Positions 1 through 8,320 of a stretch of DNA of 55,980 nucleotides are shown piece by piece. The notes under the pieces are model-generated. The model was given only the letters and a program-made list of their open reading frames with translations, was not told the DNA's origin and made no database searches. Origin of the DNA: Oscillatoriales cyanobacterium M59_W2019_021 (GTDB taxonomy: Bacteria; Cyanobacteriota; Cyanobacteriia; Cyanobacteriales; Geitlerinemataceae); assembly GCA_015295945.1 (NCBI GenBank), contig DVED01000203.1, positions 1-55,980 on the forward strand. Direction: 5' to 3'. Each line of letters starts with the position of its first letter. Position 1 is the stretch's first letter. A program made the position numbers and the translations under genes.

Positions 1-61
1 ATTGAAATGGTGCGTTTCGTCCCTCAACACACCCTACCAACTTACCCATTACCCATTACCG
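1..61. repeat. Dispersed repeat plus TAATGGG heptads
   Basis: Bases 1-39 match, in inverted orientation and with a few differences, the sequence at about 48719-48750 (shared core TGTGTTGAGG then ACGAAACG). Bases 43-60 are two copies of the heptad that reads TAATGGG on the minus strand. The block lies directly against the stop codon of the minus-strand RTX gene. These are non-coding dispersed repeats of a kind common in cyanobacteria. Confidence 0.6.
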
Positions 62-2401
62 TTAAAACATAACATCTGCCGCTCCTGCACCGTTGATATT
101 GCCTAGTGCGATCGCGCTGCCGTCGTCTAAGAGATTGCCATTGCTGAGAATGGATTGTCCGGCGATGCGGTTGACGATGGAGGCGGGGATGCCGCCGTTG
201 GCGAGACCGTCGGCGTCGTCGAAGGTGTTTCCTGTGGCGACGATTTCCGTTCCGGGGTTGCGACCGAAGACGGTGAGGGCGCCATTTCCCGCATCGGTAA
301 TGCGATTGCCTGCGATCGAGAGGTCGCTATGGTCGGCAGCTTCGATGGCAATGCCACCCCCCGTCCGAATCGTCCCTAAATTGACGGTGGCGATGCGGTT
401 GTCGCGAATGGCGATATTGCTGGATGCTCCCAATCCACCAAGGAGTTGGATGCCGGAACCGCTAATATTTTCTAAGGTGTTGTCGGCGATGGTGAGATCG
501 GACGCTCGATCGAATAAGATGCCGTCGTCGGTTGCCGAACCCGCCGCATCGCCGATATCGCGGAGGGTATTGCCGGAAATTTCGCCGGACAATCGGGAAA
601 AGTCGATCGCCGCAAATCCTGTTGCCGTATTTTGGATGAGGTTATTGCGAATGGCGACGTTGGTGAGTAACGATTCGGTAAAGCTGCGAATCGCCGACCC
701 TGCCGTCTCGTCAAAAATGTTGTTTTCCACGGTCAAACTGCTTCCGGCAAAGCTGGCATCGAGTCCCACTTCGGAAAACTGGAAACCGTCGATCGTCACG
801 TGGGTGGGTTCTCCGGAGAAGTTAACTCCGTTGCGGATCTCGGACTCGGGCGATCGCACTTCGGTTCCCGCCACCCCCCGATTGGCACCGCGTAAGGTTA
901 CCGATTCATCGAGAATGGGCAGTTCGTAGCTTCCCGACGCCACCAACACCGTATCTTCGGCATCGTTAAAGCTATCGTCGTTACCGTCGCCGATATTCGA
1001 GTCGATTGCATTTAAGGCGGCATCGAGACTGGTGGCAATCCGAACGGTTCCGGCAGCGGTATTTCCGGCGGCATCGGTGGCGGTAATTTCTACGTCCAAT
1101 ACCTCGTCTCCGGTCAAAATCGAGGCATCGAGAATGCTGAGTTCCCCGGTTTGGGAATCGATGGCAATGCCTTCGCTATCCCCCGTCACGGCATAACTGA
1201 CGACCTCTTCGTTATCGATCGATCGGACGAAGACCCCCGTGGTTCCCTCGCGATTGACCGCCAACACCTCGCCATCCACCAATTTCGGCGTTGTGGGTGC
1301 TTCCGTATCGCCGAGATCCAATATTGTCAGCGATGCTGCCGTCTGGGTTCCCAAAGTCGTTCCCACGGGATTGGTTAAAACTAAGCTAACTCCTTCTGTG
1401 CCTTCGATTTCCGCATCCGGTAACAGGGGAATCTCCACCGTCGCCGCGATCTGACCGGGGGCAAAGTTAACGGTTTCGGCAACCGGGGTGTAGTCGGTTC
1501 CCGCCGTTGCCGGATTGGCTGCCCCCAAACTGGTGGTGGTCAAGTTAACGCTGGCAGCTTGGGAGGGATCGCCCGATCGAGTCACAGTGACGATCGCGCT
1601 GTCGCCTTCGGTTCCGGTAAAGCTTGCCGCCGCCAATTCCACGATACTCGGCGGGGGGGGCGGCGGAGGGGGGGCGATCGCCTCGCCGCCAAACCATTCC
1701 GGATGGGCGAGTAATTCTGCTGCGGTCATGTGGTGGACGATCGCCAAATAGTCCCCAGTTCCCCCCGCATCTCGGAGAATCGCGTTACCATTGCCATCGT
1801 CGGTAATTGCCAAATCGGAAAATTTCAACCCGCCATCCAAGCGAATGCGATCGTCCCCCACTTGGCGAAAATCTAAAAATCGATCGGCATCTGCCAGGGA
1901 CGCACCTCCCGTAGACGGCGTACTCGGTGTCGCCGATCGGCGTCCCATCACGAAAATATCGTTTCCTTCTCCCCCACTGAGAAAATCAGCGCCTAAATCG
2001 CCCAAAAGAACATCGTCGCCGCTTTCACCCTCTAAAACGTCACTTTGCTTGCCGCCATAGATTGTATCGTTGCCGTCTCCTCCTCGGAGCGTATCGTTAT
2101 CCATGTTGCCAAATAGGAGATCGGCATCAGAACCACCCCAAACTAAATCTTCATCTCGTCCAGCTTGAAGTGTATCGCTCCCTGATTCTCCTTCTAAAGT
2201 ATCACGCCCTGAATTTCCGAATGCCAAGTCATCTCCAGCACCCGCCAACACGCGATCGTTACCCGACGCAGCAATCACCGCATCGTCGCCTTCCAGAACT
2301 TCGATAAGATCGTCATCTTCCAAGTCAGGAAGGAGTTGCCCTTGTAAAAGAGCATTGGGGATAATGAGATCGGGAATCAACGTTCCAATAATATGTGCCA
2401 C
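62..2401 (-). CDS. RTX / Calx-beta / beta-helix protein
   Basis: Predicted secreted or surface protein of 779 aa. From the N-terminus: hemolysin-type GGxGxDxLxx nonapeptides at about residues 40-150; a cap module at 150-238 (GxDIFVM, then DFRQVGDDRIRLDGGL); a proline run at 243-251; one Calx-beta domain at 253-363; a cadherin-like stretch at 366-457 with the phrase VEITATDAAGN; and a right-handed parallel beta-helix at about 460-779, with repeated I-x-x-N-x-I coils. There is no N-terminal signal peptide, as expected for type I secretion, but no HlyB/HlyD/TolC genes are in the window. RTX repeats at the N-terminus rather than near the C-terminus are unusual; the 797-aa protein at 43685-46078 has the same order. 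Likely calcium-stabilised; adhesin or polysaccharide-binding role is inference only. Confidence 0.85.
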   Translation of the reverse strand: MAHIIGTLIPDLIIPNALLQGQLLPDLEDDDLIEVLEGDDAVIAASGNDRVLAGAGDDLAFGNSGRDTLEGESGSDTLQAGRDEDLVWGGSDADLLFGNMDNDTLRGGDGNDTIYGGKQSDVLEGESGDDVLLGDLGADFLSGGEGNDIFVMGRRSATPSTPSTGGASLADADRFLDFRQVGDDRIRLDGGLKFSDLAITDDGNGNAILRDAGGTGDYLAIVHHMTAAELLAHPEWFGGEAIAPPPPPPPPSIVELAAASFTGTEGDSAIVTVTRSGDPSQAASVNLTTTSLGAANPATAGTDYTPVAETVNFAPGQIAATVEIPLLPDAEIEGTEGVSLVLTNPVGTTLGTQTAASLTILDLGDTEAPTTPKLVDGEVLAVNREGTTGVFVRSIDNEEVVSYAVTGDSEGIAIDSQTGELSILDASILTGDEVLDVEITATDAAGNTAAGTVRIATSLDAALNAIDSNIGDGNDDSFNDAEDTVLVASGSYELPILDESVTLRGANRGVAGTEVRSPESEIRNGVNFSGEPTHVTIDGFQFSEVGLDASFAGSSLTVENNIFDETAGSAIRSFTESLLTNVAIRNNLIQNTATGFAAIDFSRLSGEISGNTLRDIGDAAGSATDDGILFDRASDLTIADNTLENISGSGIQLLGGLGASSNIAIRDNRIATVNLGTIRTGGGIAIEAADHSDLSIAGNRITDAGNGALTVFGRNPGTEIVATGNTFDDADGLANGGIPASIVNRIAGQSILSNGNLLDDGSAIALGNINGAGAADVMF

Positions 2402-2669
2402 GATAGTTCCACAGGTGAATAGGTAAAATTTGGTAGAAACACCCGCAGAGGTTCGTTTGTGTTAGATTTGCAGACGATCGTCGAACGCGAAGGTTCTCCG
2501 ATTTCCGCAAATCTACCGAGCAGTATAACCACTCTTTACAGAAAATGACCATAAAGTCTCAGTGTTTATACTGAGTTTTGTCTAAAACTTTGAGAAAAAC
2601 TTATATAAACACCTGTAATTTAAAGACCGTGTAAAGCTCTTTCTACCGAAAACCCAATCGGAGCGATCG

Positions 2670-2897
2670 ATGAATCCAGACTTTCGAGAAATCATCCCCC
2701 TTCCCCCGCAAGCCGTTGACGAGGCGTTTGCCGTCCATCAAACCAGCCAGGAGTTTTATCGGGAAGTCCAGTATCGCGAAGAACTGGAGGGGTACGCTCA
2801 GTGGTACTACGCCACCGCCGCAGCGCATCGCCAGGAATGGGTCAAAATGCGGGGGGAACTGAATATTTTCGGTTGGTTCGTCCGCAAACGCCGCTAG
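2670..2897 (+). CDS. small conserved protein, unknown function
   Basis: 75 aa, acidic N-terminus and a basic end (VRKRR), rich in Tyr, Trp and Glu, with no membrane segment or metal motif. It looks like a real gene: ATG start right after a GCGATCG motif, compact codon use, and no competing frame. It is divergent from the RTX gene; the 268-bp spacer contains a small inverted repeat CTCAGT-6 nt-ACTGAG at 2558-2575 followed by TTTT, which may be an operator or weak terminator. I do not recognise a named family. Confidence 0.6.
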   Translation: MNPDFREIIPLPPQAVDEAFAVHQTSQEFYREVQYREELEGYAQWYYATAAAHRQEWVKMRGELNIFGWFVRKRR

Positions 2898-2963
2898 GAA
2901 CCAGTCTGGTGCTTCCGCACCGCGTTCGAGGGGGACAATAATTTTTCAAATTTTTCGATCGCC

Positions 2964-4550
2964 CTATTGGTGTCGAATCGTCCAAAAGGGGAGAATCTGC
3001 TGGGTTGCATTTAACTGAACTCCGGCAATATCTTTCTGGGCGAAGGCATAATCTTTACTCTGCCAAAGGGGAATAAACGGTACGTCTTCTGCAATTAAGG
3101 TTTGCAGTTGTATGAGTTGGGTATCTCTGGCTTTGGGGTCGCGTTCTTGGCGCTGTTTGGCAATCAGTTGATTGGCTTTTTCGCTATAATAAAACGAGCC
3201 GTGATACTGACTTTCGCCTTCCTCACATCCCATTTCCGGCGAGCCTTTTTCGCAGTCGATAAACGGTTTGATGTAGTTATCCGCATCGAAAAAGTCGGCA
3301 TACCAACTCAACCAAAAGATAGGATATACCCCTTTATCTAAATATCCATAGGCGGTAGCAGCTTCGACTGCACGGGGTTCAATTTTTAGGATACCCTTTA
3401 AATCGCGATCGACTAAAGCTTTCATCACCGTTACTCCCAAACTTGCTGCCGGAGAACCGGAAGCATACCAAATTTCTAAATCCAAAGGATTGCTCGCAGA
3501 AAAACCTGCCTTTTCTAGCAGTTCTTTCGCTTTTGCTAAATTGCCATCTCCATACTTTTTCTGGAAAACAGGTTGAGAGGCATCGAATGCCGTGGGAATT
3601 AGGGTATATAGAGGCTCTGCTTGACCGTAGAGAACCCGTTCGTTGAGGAGGGCGCGATCGATCGCAGTTGCCAAGGCTTGACGCACTTCTAGGCGATCGA
3701 GCGGGGGCTGTTTTAAGTTAACCACGAGATAGGTAATTGCCGGACTATCTGTGGCGATAACTTGCCAACCTTTTTCGTCAGCTAAGTCTTCTAAACTGTG
3801 AATTTGATCGGCGTCGAGGGATTGGTAAGCTACATCAACGGCTTCGGTTCTAAAGGCATTGTATAAATTCGCCCCGCTGGAAAACCGCTGTAAATCAATG
3901 CCGGAGTTTGCAGGTTTTTCTCCCCAATAGCGATCGAACGGTTCCAGTCGAATTAAATCGCTGCTATAGGTTCCGAGTTTGTAGGGTCCCGTACTCACAA
4001 ACGTATCGGGTTTAAATTTCCCTTCTCCCAGTTCGTAAGCTTTGGGAGATACGGGGCAAAGTCCGGGATAGGTTAGCAAGGCTGAAAACGCAGCAAAGGG
4101 TTGCTGGAGGCGAATAGTTAGTTCGTATTCCCCCGTAGCTTCTGCAGATTTGACGATACTCGACAGGAGAAATGAAGGGCGACCTTTATTTTCGATGAAG
4201 CGTTTAAATGTAAATGCCATCGCTTCGGCATTAAAGGGCGTGCCATCGTGGAAGAGAACGCCTTGACGCAGGGGAATTTTATACGTTAATCCGTCGTCAC
4301 TAATTGTTGGTAAAGCCGTGGCGAGTTGGGGTTGTAGTTCGGTCGTTCCGGGCTTGTAAGTGTAGAGCCGATCGCCCAAATTGTAAATCACGATCGCCGA
4401 AGATTGTTCGTAAGCATCAGCAGGATCGAGGGTTTTGACTTGCGATGTCGTGCCGATTTTTACGCGATCGTTTTGGATATTTGCTGGCGAATAACCACAA
4501 CTGGTTAGCAGTAATAAACACAATCCAAAAAGGGCGATCGATCGATTCAT
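2964..4550 (-). CDS. ABC transporter substrate-binding lipoprotein, family 5
   Basis: 528 aa. The start at 4550 gives a lipoprotein signal (MNRSIALFG...LLLLTSC with Cys at about residue 17); the frame runs open to 4823, but that part crosses a palindromic repeat and is unlikely to be coding. The body is a type-2 solute-binding protein of the oligopeptide/dipeptide/nickel class (SBP_bac_5): LDPADAYEQSS near the mature N-terminus, the DGLTYKIPLRQGVLFHDGTP signature, STGPYKLG, and a late EVRQALATAIDR helix. It would capture peptides or similar ligands outside the inner membrane for an ABC importer. No permease or ATPase genes are adjacent, so the partner is elsewhere. Substrate is not deducible. 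Confidence 0.9.
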   Translation of the reverse strand: MNRSIALFGLCLLLLTSCGYSPANIQNDRVKIGTTSQVKTLDPADAYEQSSAIVIYNLGDRLYTYKPGTTELQPQLATALPTISDDGLTYKIPLRQGVLFHDGTPFNAEAMAFTFKRFIENKGRPSFLLSSIVKSAEATGEYELTIRLQQPFAAFSALLTYPGLCPVSPKAYELGEGKFKPDTFVSTGPYKLGTYSSDLIRLEPFDRYWGEKPANSGIDLQRFSSGANLYNAFRTEAVDVAYQSLDADQIHSLEDLADEKGWQVIATDSPAITYLVVNLKQPPLDRLEVRQALATAIDRALLNERVLYGQAEPLYTLIPTAFDASQPVFQKKYGDGNLAKAKELLEKAGFSASNPLDLEIWYASGSPAASLGVTVMKALVDRDLKGILKIEPRAVEAATAYGYLDKGVYPIFWLSWYADFFDADNYIKPFIDCEKGSPEMGCEEGESQYHGSFYYSEKANQLIAKQRQERDPKARDTQLIQLQTLIAEDVPFIPLWQSKDYAFAQKDIAGVQLNATQQILPFWTIRHQ

Positions 4551-4658
4551 TTTCCCGTTACTCAAATTCTCAGCTAAGGGCGCAGCCTTTAGCTGAGACA
4601 TCCAATTTAGAAATTTAAAGGAACTTAGAAATTTAAAATACCGAGGAAACCCCATCCC

Positions 4659-4806
4659 AGTCCTTTTTAAAGGACTTGTGCTATTAGCCCGGAACTTAAG
4701 TTCCGGGCGGGATAATAAATCTTGCACGACAATGGATAACTGAGAAAATTCGACCCACCCAGAAATAAATTTCTGGGCTAATAACCAAAGTCCTTTAAAA
4801 AGGACT
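4659..4806. repeat. Inverted pair of 53-bp palindromic repeat elements
   Basis: Copy A (4659-4711, plus) and copy B (4754-4806, minus) are 53-nt versions of one element placed head to head 42 bp apart. Each starts with the palindrome AGTCCTTTTTAAAGGACT, passes through TATTAGCCC and ends in a second palindrome (CCCGGAACTTAAGTTCCGGG in A, CCCAGAAATTTATTTCTGGG in B). The second palindrome differs between copies while remaining self-complementary, which points to selection on the hairpin. Confidence 0.85.
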
Positions 4807-4909
4807 AAAACACCTCCGAACAAATCTCTGCCTCCTGACTTCCGAACGGGCGAAGCATTTGCAATGCCGATCCAGATTTTACCCGATCGACTGTCGATCG
4901 AATGCTTCT

Positions 4910-4932
4910 CCCCTACATTTGGGAATTGCCCT
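4910..4932 (+). repeat. 23-bp direct repeat, left copy
   Basis: An exact 23-base match to 9477-9499 (begins CCCCTACATTT, ends GAATTGCCCT); the similarity continues upstream through ATGCTTC. The two copies bracket the AT-rich accessory island. It may be an island boundary or simply a member of the common cyanobacterial GTAGGGGCGAAGCAT dispersed repeat family. Confidence 0.7.
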
Positions 4933-4955
4933 GGACAAAACTGCCTGAACCCTGA

Positions 4956-5129
4956 CAGAACGATTCCGTAGGCTTCTGCACCAGGTTAGTGGAACAAATC
5001 GGGGTTGCCACCTCTCCCGGTGCGGGATTCGGCACAGCGGGGGAAGGTTACGTTCGTTTCGTCTGGGTTCGCGAACCGGACATTCTCGAAACTGCCGTTG
5101 CCAACATTGCCGAGTTTTTGGGACGTTAG
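4956..5129 (+). pseudogene. C-terminal remnant of a PLP aminotransferase
   Basis: A 57-codon open stretch, closed upstream by TGA at 4953, ends at TAG 5127-5129 and translates to the tail of a class I/II aminotransferase (LL-diaminopimelate / aspartate aminotransferase-like). The diagnostic phrases are EQIGVATSPGAGFG and GEGYVRFVWVREPDILETAV. The lysine-bearing catalytic core is absent, so this is a dead 3' fragment. It lies just inside the left 23-bp repeat. No start codon or Shine-Dalgarno precedes it. Confidence 0.8.
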
Positions 5130-5226
5130 GACTTGTACTCGATCGATAGAGTTCCAATATCCATCAATAGGCTTCCGATGGTTGAGATAAAAACGATCGG
5201 CATTTTTGATTGATACCAATTAATAA

Positions 5227-6066
5227 TTAAAAGCGGTTGTATAAAGCCGCTAACTTCACTTGATACGGTGTTGAAAATACTTTATTACCTGGCAGTCCTC
5301 CTTTAAATAAAGACCAACCCCCAGAAGCGTAAAGAACACTAATACCTTTGGGTGAATTATTAATAGAACAACTTAAGAAAAAGCAATCTGGATTGAAATC
5401 AACCTCCCTCCATGTATCTCCATCTTTATCTAGCCAGAATCGGTCTCGATTTCCCTTGTACTCAGTTTCTTCAAATTTGAAAAGATTTGATCTCCAATAA
5501 TTATTTCTTTTAGAACTTGGATGATTTTCTGCAATCATCACTTTTTTACATCTGAAGAGAACTTTATCTGGATTATCTTTATCATAAACATTATCTTCTT
5601 TGAAGACGGGCTGCCAACCCCCATCTTTACCATATAGATGCTCTAAACGCCAGACAAACTCTCTGGCAATTGTTTCTTCTTCTCCTTCTTGAAAATTTCG
5701 CACTGATTGTTCGTATCTTATGTCCTCTTCTACTTGATGCTGCTCTGCGGGTGCTGATACGATCGCCCCTATAACTTCAGCGCAAAGCCCAGCAATAAGA
5801 AATGCAAAAAGAGATGCTAAAAATCCATTAATTCCTAAAGAGTTAGCTAGCCAAAGACAAAGGATTAACCCTACTATGAATCCCAAAGCACCACCAAATG
5901 CTTTGCTAGCATTAACGTCGGACTTTATCGCCTTATATTCGACAGCATACTAAATAGCAAAACCACTAACAAGTGGTAGAATGAATGCCAAAACAGGTGG
6001 AAATGAATTATCAATCGTAAAAACCAATAAAACAAAAAATGTTATTACTCCCAGACAACCACCCAT
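5227..6066 (-). pseudogene. membrane protein gene interrupted by in-frame TAG
   Basis: Reading minus from ATG at 6066, 38 codons (beginning MGGCLGVITFFVLL) run to TAG at 5950-5952; the same frame then continues without interruption for 22 codons (YAVEYKAIKSDVNASKAFGG) into a 219-codon open frame to 5227. The whole would encode about 279 aa: two or three hydrophobic segments in the first 110 residues, followed by a hydrophilic domain (RYEQSVRNFQEGEEET, FRCKKVMIAENHPSS). The downstream part alone lacks an ATG and would need the TTG at 5886. I read it as a recent nonsense mutation or readthrough. Family not recognised. It is the last gene in a run of minus-strand small genes from 7075. Confidence 0.65.
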
Positions 6067-6121
6067 AATAAAATCTCAAAAATAAATAGTATATAAATTT
6101 CGATTCTAAAATTTACATTCA

Positions 6122-6361
6122 TTACAGCATTCCTACTCCTCTAAGAAATGCTATAGCAATCGCTACAATCTCATTCTTCCCATACCGACTACCTCGTCGG
6201 GATTCAGAGTAGTGATAGTCAATGATATTTCCATCACTATCAAATTCCAGAGTGTAGTGAGGATATTCATCGTTGTATTCACCCTCCTCTCGAACCAGAA
6301 CTTTTCCACTGTTTGTAACTTTGGCTTCCAGTCCATTACCAACAGGCTGCCACTGACTCAT
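6122..6361 (-). CDS. small orphan protein, unknown function
   Basis: 79 aa starting MSQWQPVGNGLEAKV. The start at 6361 is favoured over an ATG five codons upstream because GGAGG lies eight bases before it. The first 50 residues look like a small beta-rich fold (KVLVREEGEYNDEYPHYTLEFDSDG). The C-terminus carries a hydrophobic stretch (EIVAIAIAFLRGVGML) that could be a short helix. It is on the same strand as, and 62 bp from, its upstream neighbour. Family not recognised. Confidence 0.6.
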   Translation of the reverse strand: MSQWQPVGNGLEAKVTNSGKVLVREEGEYNDEYPHYTLEFDSDGNIIDYHYSESRRGSRYGKNEIVAIAIAFLRGVGML

Positions 6362-6423
6362 TTCAATTACCTCCACTCCAACATTTATGATAAAAATTGC
6401 ATGAGAGTTTAGCTTCTATACTT

Positions 6424-6747
6424 TTATCCTTGAGAATCCATAAGTTTACAAATCCCATAAGCTGGATAGTAGATAATGTAGTACCAGATGCCTCGATTCC
6501 ACTTAGCAATTAATCGGAGAACCCAACTGGCAGCCCCTAAACCATCTTGAGCGCCTGGAATAACACCTAAAAATGTTCTTAAGGGAATCAGGATACACAA
6601 GATTAGACCATACCCAAGCCATCCAGGAATTAAAGAGCCAAATTTAGCAATTTTCTTGGCTTTTACCTCTGTTCTTGAGAATTTAGTTTCATCAATTTTG
6701 TCTATAAACTCAACATATAAGGAGAATAGACTTTGACTATCTTTCAT
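6424..6747 (-). CDS. small membrane protein, unknown function
   Basis: 107 aa. The N-terminal 35 residues are soluble and charged (LYVEFIDKIDETKFSRTEVKAKK). One clear membrane segment follows (GWLGYGLILCILIPLRTFLGV) and a second hydrophobic region near the C-terminus is rich in Trp and Tyr (GIWYYIIYYPAYGI). GAGGTG lies 12 bases upstream of the ATG. It is AT-rich like the rest of this island. No family recognised. Confidence 0.6.
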   Translation of the reverse strand: MKDSQSLFSLYVEFIDKIDETKFSRTEVKAKKIAKFGSLIPGWLGYGLILCILIPLRTFLGVIPGAQDGLGAASWVLRLIAKWNRGIWYYIIYYPAYGICKLMDSQG

Positions 6748-6814
6748 CGATCGAAATTCACCTCATACCGTATAACTGATTCGATTTTCAAGCTTTTCTT
6801 TTGTTTGCAGAGGC

Positions 6815-6836
6815 TTCAGCCCCTACCGGGGCTGAA
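6815..6836. repeat. REP-like palindrome
   Basis: A perfect inverted repeat TTCAGCCCC-TACC-GGGGCTGAA in the 118-bp spacer between two minus-strand genes. It is not followed by a T-run on the minus strand, so it is unlikely to be a terminator; it resembles the palindromic dispersed elements of cyanobacteria or the hairpin ends of IS200/IS605-type elements. Confidence 0.6.
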
Positions 6837-6865
6837 AAATGTTCAAATCTTAAGCAGGTAGCTGT

Positions 6866-7075
6866 TTATGCCCAAGGACGACCCGGCTTGCCCGTATAGG
6901 GAGGTTCATTGAAATAAGCCCGCATCGAAACCCAATGTTTAAATGCTTCTTCTGCGGTTTGTCTGTTGGGATACCAACTCACGGTAACGCGGTTGCAACC
7001 TCGACAGCGTTCCCCTTGAGAAGGCTGCTGCTGACTGTTACAAGCACCACAGTAGTAATGTTCGTCATTAGCCAT
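6866..7075 (-). CDS. small zinc-ribbon-like protein
   Basis: 69 aa from the ATG at 7075 (MANDEHYYCGAC); an upstream in-frame ATG at 7120 would add 15 basic residues and is less likely. Two CxxC pairs (CGAC at about residues 9-12 and CRGC at 24-27) suggest a zinc ribbon. The second half contains a short amphipathic stretch (NRQTAEEAFKHWVSM). It is the first gene of the minus-strand run 7075-5227. Role unknown; the fold call rests only on cysteine spacing. Confidence 0.6.
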   Translation of the reverse strand: MANDEHYYCGACNSQQQPSQGERCRGCNRVTVSWYPNRQTAEEAFKHWVSMRAYFNEPPYTGKPGRPWA

Positions 7076-7120
7076 CGTTTTAATTTTTCTAGAACGAAAC
7101 GATCGGTTAGCATGATGCAA

Positions 7121-7448
7121 GGTGTATTGCCAAATAATCTCGAGATAAATTAAACGTCTCTAATTCATCTCGACGTTGCGAGTTGCGTCGCTATATAAAT
7201 CTTGAAGTTATTGACAATTCCAAAAAGCAGGTGTTGATATGTACCCTGAAACTGTGTTAAAACCATAGCCTAATGCTAGGTTCCTGCTATTGTTGATTAA
7301 GATAGTTCCGATCGACAGACTTTGTAAAGTCGGAATTTGCCGGATTTTGTCGGTACGATGTAATGAATTGTTGCACAGAAGAGACGATCGCCCATTCGAT
7401 CTTAAACGATGTTGAGCGAGTTTGGCGATCGCCCCTTTCCCTACTTCC
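7121..7448. other. gap with a 19-bp direct repeat
   Basis: No gene is visible in these 328 bases. The 19-mer GTCGGAATTTGCCGGATTT occurs here at 7329-7347 and again exactly at 7707-7725, so the two copies flank the 59-aa gene at 7449-7628. The stretch is otherwise AT-rich and contains one HIP1-like GCGATCGCC motif. Confidence 0.5.
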
Positions 7449-7628
7449 TTACCTCATAATCTGACAAGTTGTAGCGTAGTAGTTAGCTTTACGCCAAGCT
7501 TCTTCTGCTGAAGATGCTTTACCCGCAAACTCACTGCCAACATAGACATCGCCACTCGAATCATCCCAGTAATAGTAGTATTCAGAACCCGTTGGGGTTT
7601 TCACTTCACCCATTTTTCGTCTTGCCAT
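7449..7628 (-). CDS. small conserved-looking protein, 59 aa
   Basis: The frame begins MARRKMGEVKTPTG and ends ANYYATTCQIMR. The centre is dominated by aromatic and acidic residues (EYYYYWDDSSGDVYVG) followed by SAEEAWRKANYYA, whose AEEA(W/F)xxW-like pattern recalls the QTAEEAFKHW segment in the gene at 6866-7075. It stands alone between two copies of a 19-bp repeat. Codon use is regular and there is no overlapping competitor. Function unknown. Confidence 0.5.
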   Translation of the reverse strand: MARRKMGEVKTPTGSEYYYYWDDSSGDVYVGSEFAGKASSAEEAWRKANYYATTCQIMR

Positions 7629-7831
7629 AACCGTTCAAACTCTCTCTAACTTGGGCTTACATTTAAACTATAGTTCCCTCATTTAGGCTTTGCCCAGTCG
7701 GAAAGTGTCGGAATTTGCCGGATTTCAACGGGAGTTTTTTCGGTCTGGGCGATCCAAAATTTGAGATCGGTGTCAAATACCCATTCAAAGCGACTATAAT
7801 AACTCTAGATTGCGTTAGATGTTAGACTCCG

Positions 7832-8284
7832 ATGAATCTTGCCGATAAAGTCGTATTTGAACGCACGGGAAAACACTTAGACGACTTACAAGCAGGATTG
7901 ATTCGGGGAGTGCTACAGCATCAGAAGTACAGTAAGATTGCCAAAGAACACCACTGTACGGAAGGTCACGTCAGAGATGTGGGATACGAACTTTGGCAGT
8001 TACTCTCGGACGCATTAGGAGAAGAAGTAAATAAGTCTAATCTGGCATCTACACTGATTCGTCAGTCGATAGTAACAAGTCCTGTGGTGGGTAATGTTGA
8101 AACAGGTAATGTCATCGGCACAGTTCATCTCTGCAACCAACCCGAGGATTCACCTGAGTTTATCCGAGGAAAACAGCAAGCGAAATTGGAGGCAGTGAAG
8201 CGACTGCGGCAACTGGGTTTGAGCGACGTGCAAATTGCCGAGGTATTGGAGTTATCGATCGAGGATATTCAGCAAAACAGTTAA
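7832..8284 (+). CDS. HTH-like protein with vMAP/NACHT-type N-terminal domain
   Basis: 150 aa. Residues 1-65 (KVVFERTGKHLDDLQAGLIRG, then YSKIAKEHHCTEGHVRDVGYELW) match the helix-turn-helix module found at the N-terminus of many large cyanobacterial NACHT/WD40 and vWA-MoxR-associated conflict proteins, but here it stands alone without NTPase or effector. The C-terminal 35 residues (EAVKRLRQLGLSDVQIAEVLELSIEDI) resemble the helical tail of Rpn/PD-(D/E)XK transposase-type proteins. It lies 36 bp upstream of xisH on the same strand, so co-transcription is likely. A regulatory or sensor role for the xisH-xisI pair is inference. Confidence 0.7.
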   Translation: MNLADKVVFERTGKHLDDLQAGLIRGVLQHQKYSKIAKEHHCTEGHVRDVGYELWQLLSDALGEEVNKSNLASTLIRQSIVTSPVVGNVETGNVIGTVHLCNQPEDSPEFIRGKQQAKLEAVKRLRQLGLSDVQIAEVLELSIEDIQQNS

Positions 8285-8320
8285 ATCTTATAATAGGTTC
8301 AATCGCCTTTTTTGTCTCTA

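Noticed and set aside
4551-4823. N-terminal extension of the family-5 binding protein
   Set aside because: It crosses the palindromic repeat pair and the lipoprotein signal begins cleanly at 4550.
5005-5190. 61-codon plus-strand frame near the aminotransferase remnant
   Set aside because: Different frame from the recognisable aminotransferase tail; a shadow.
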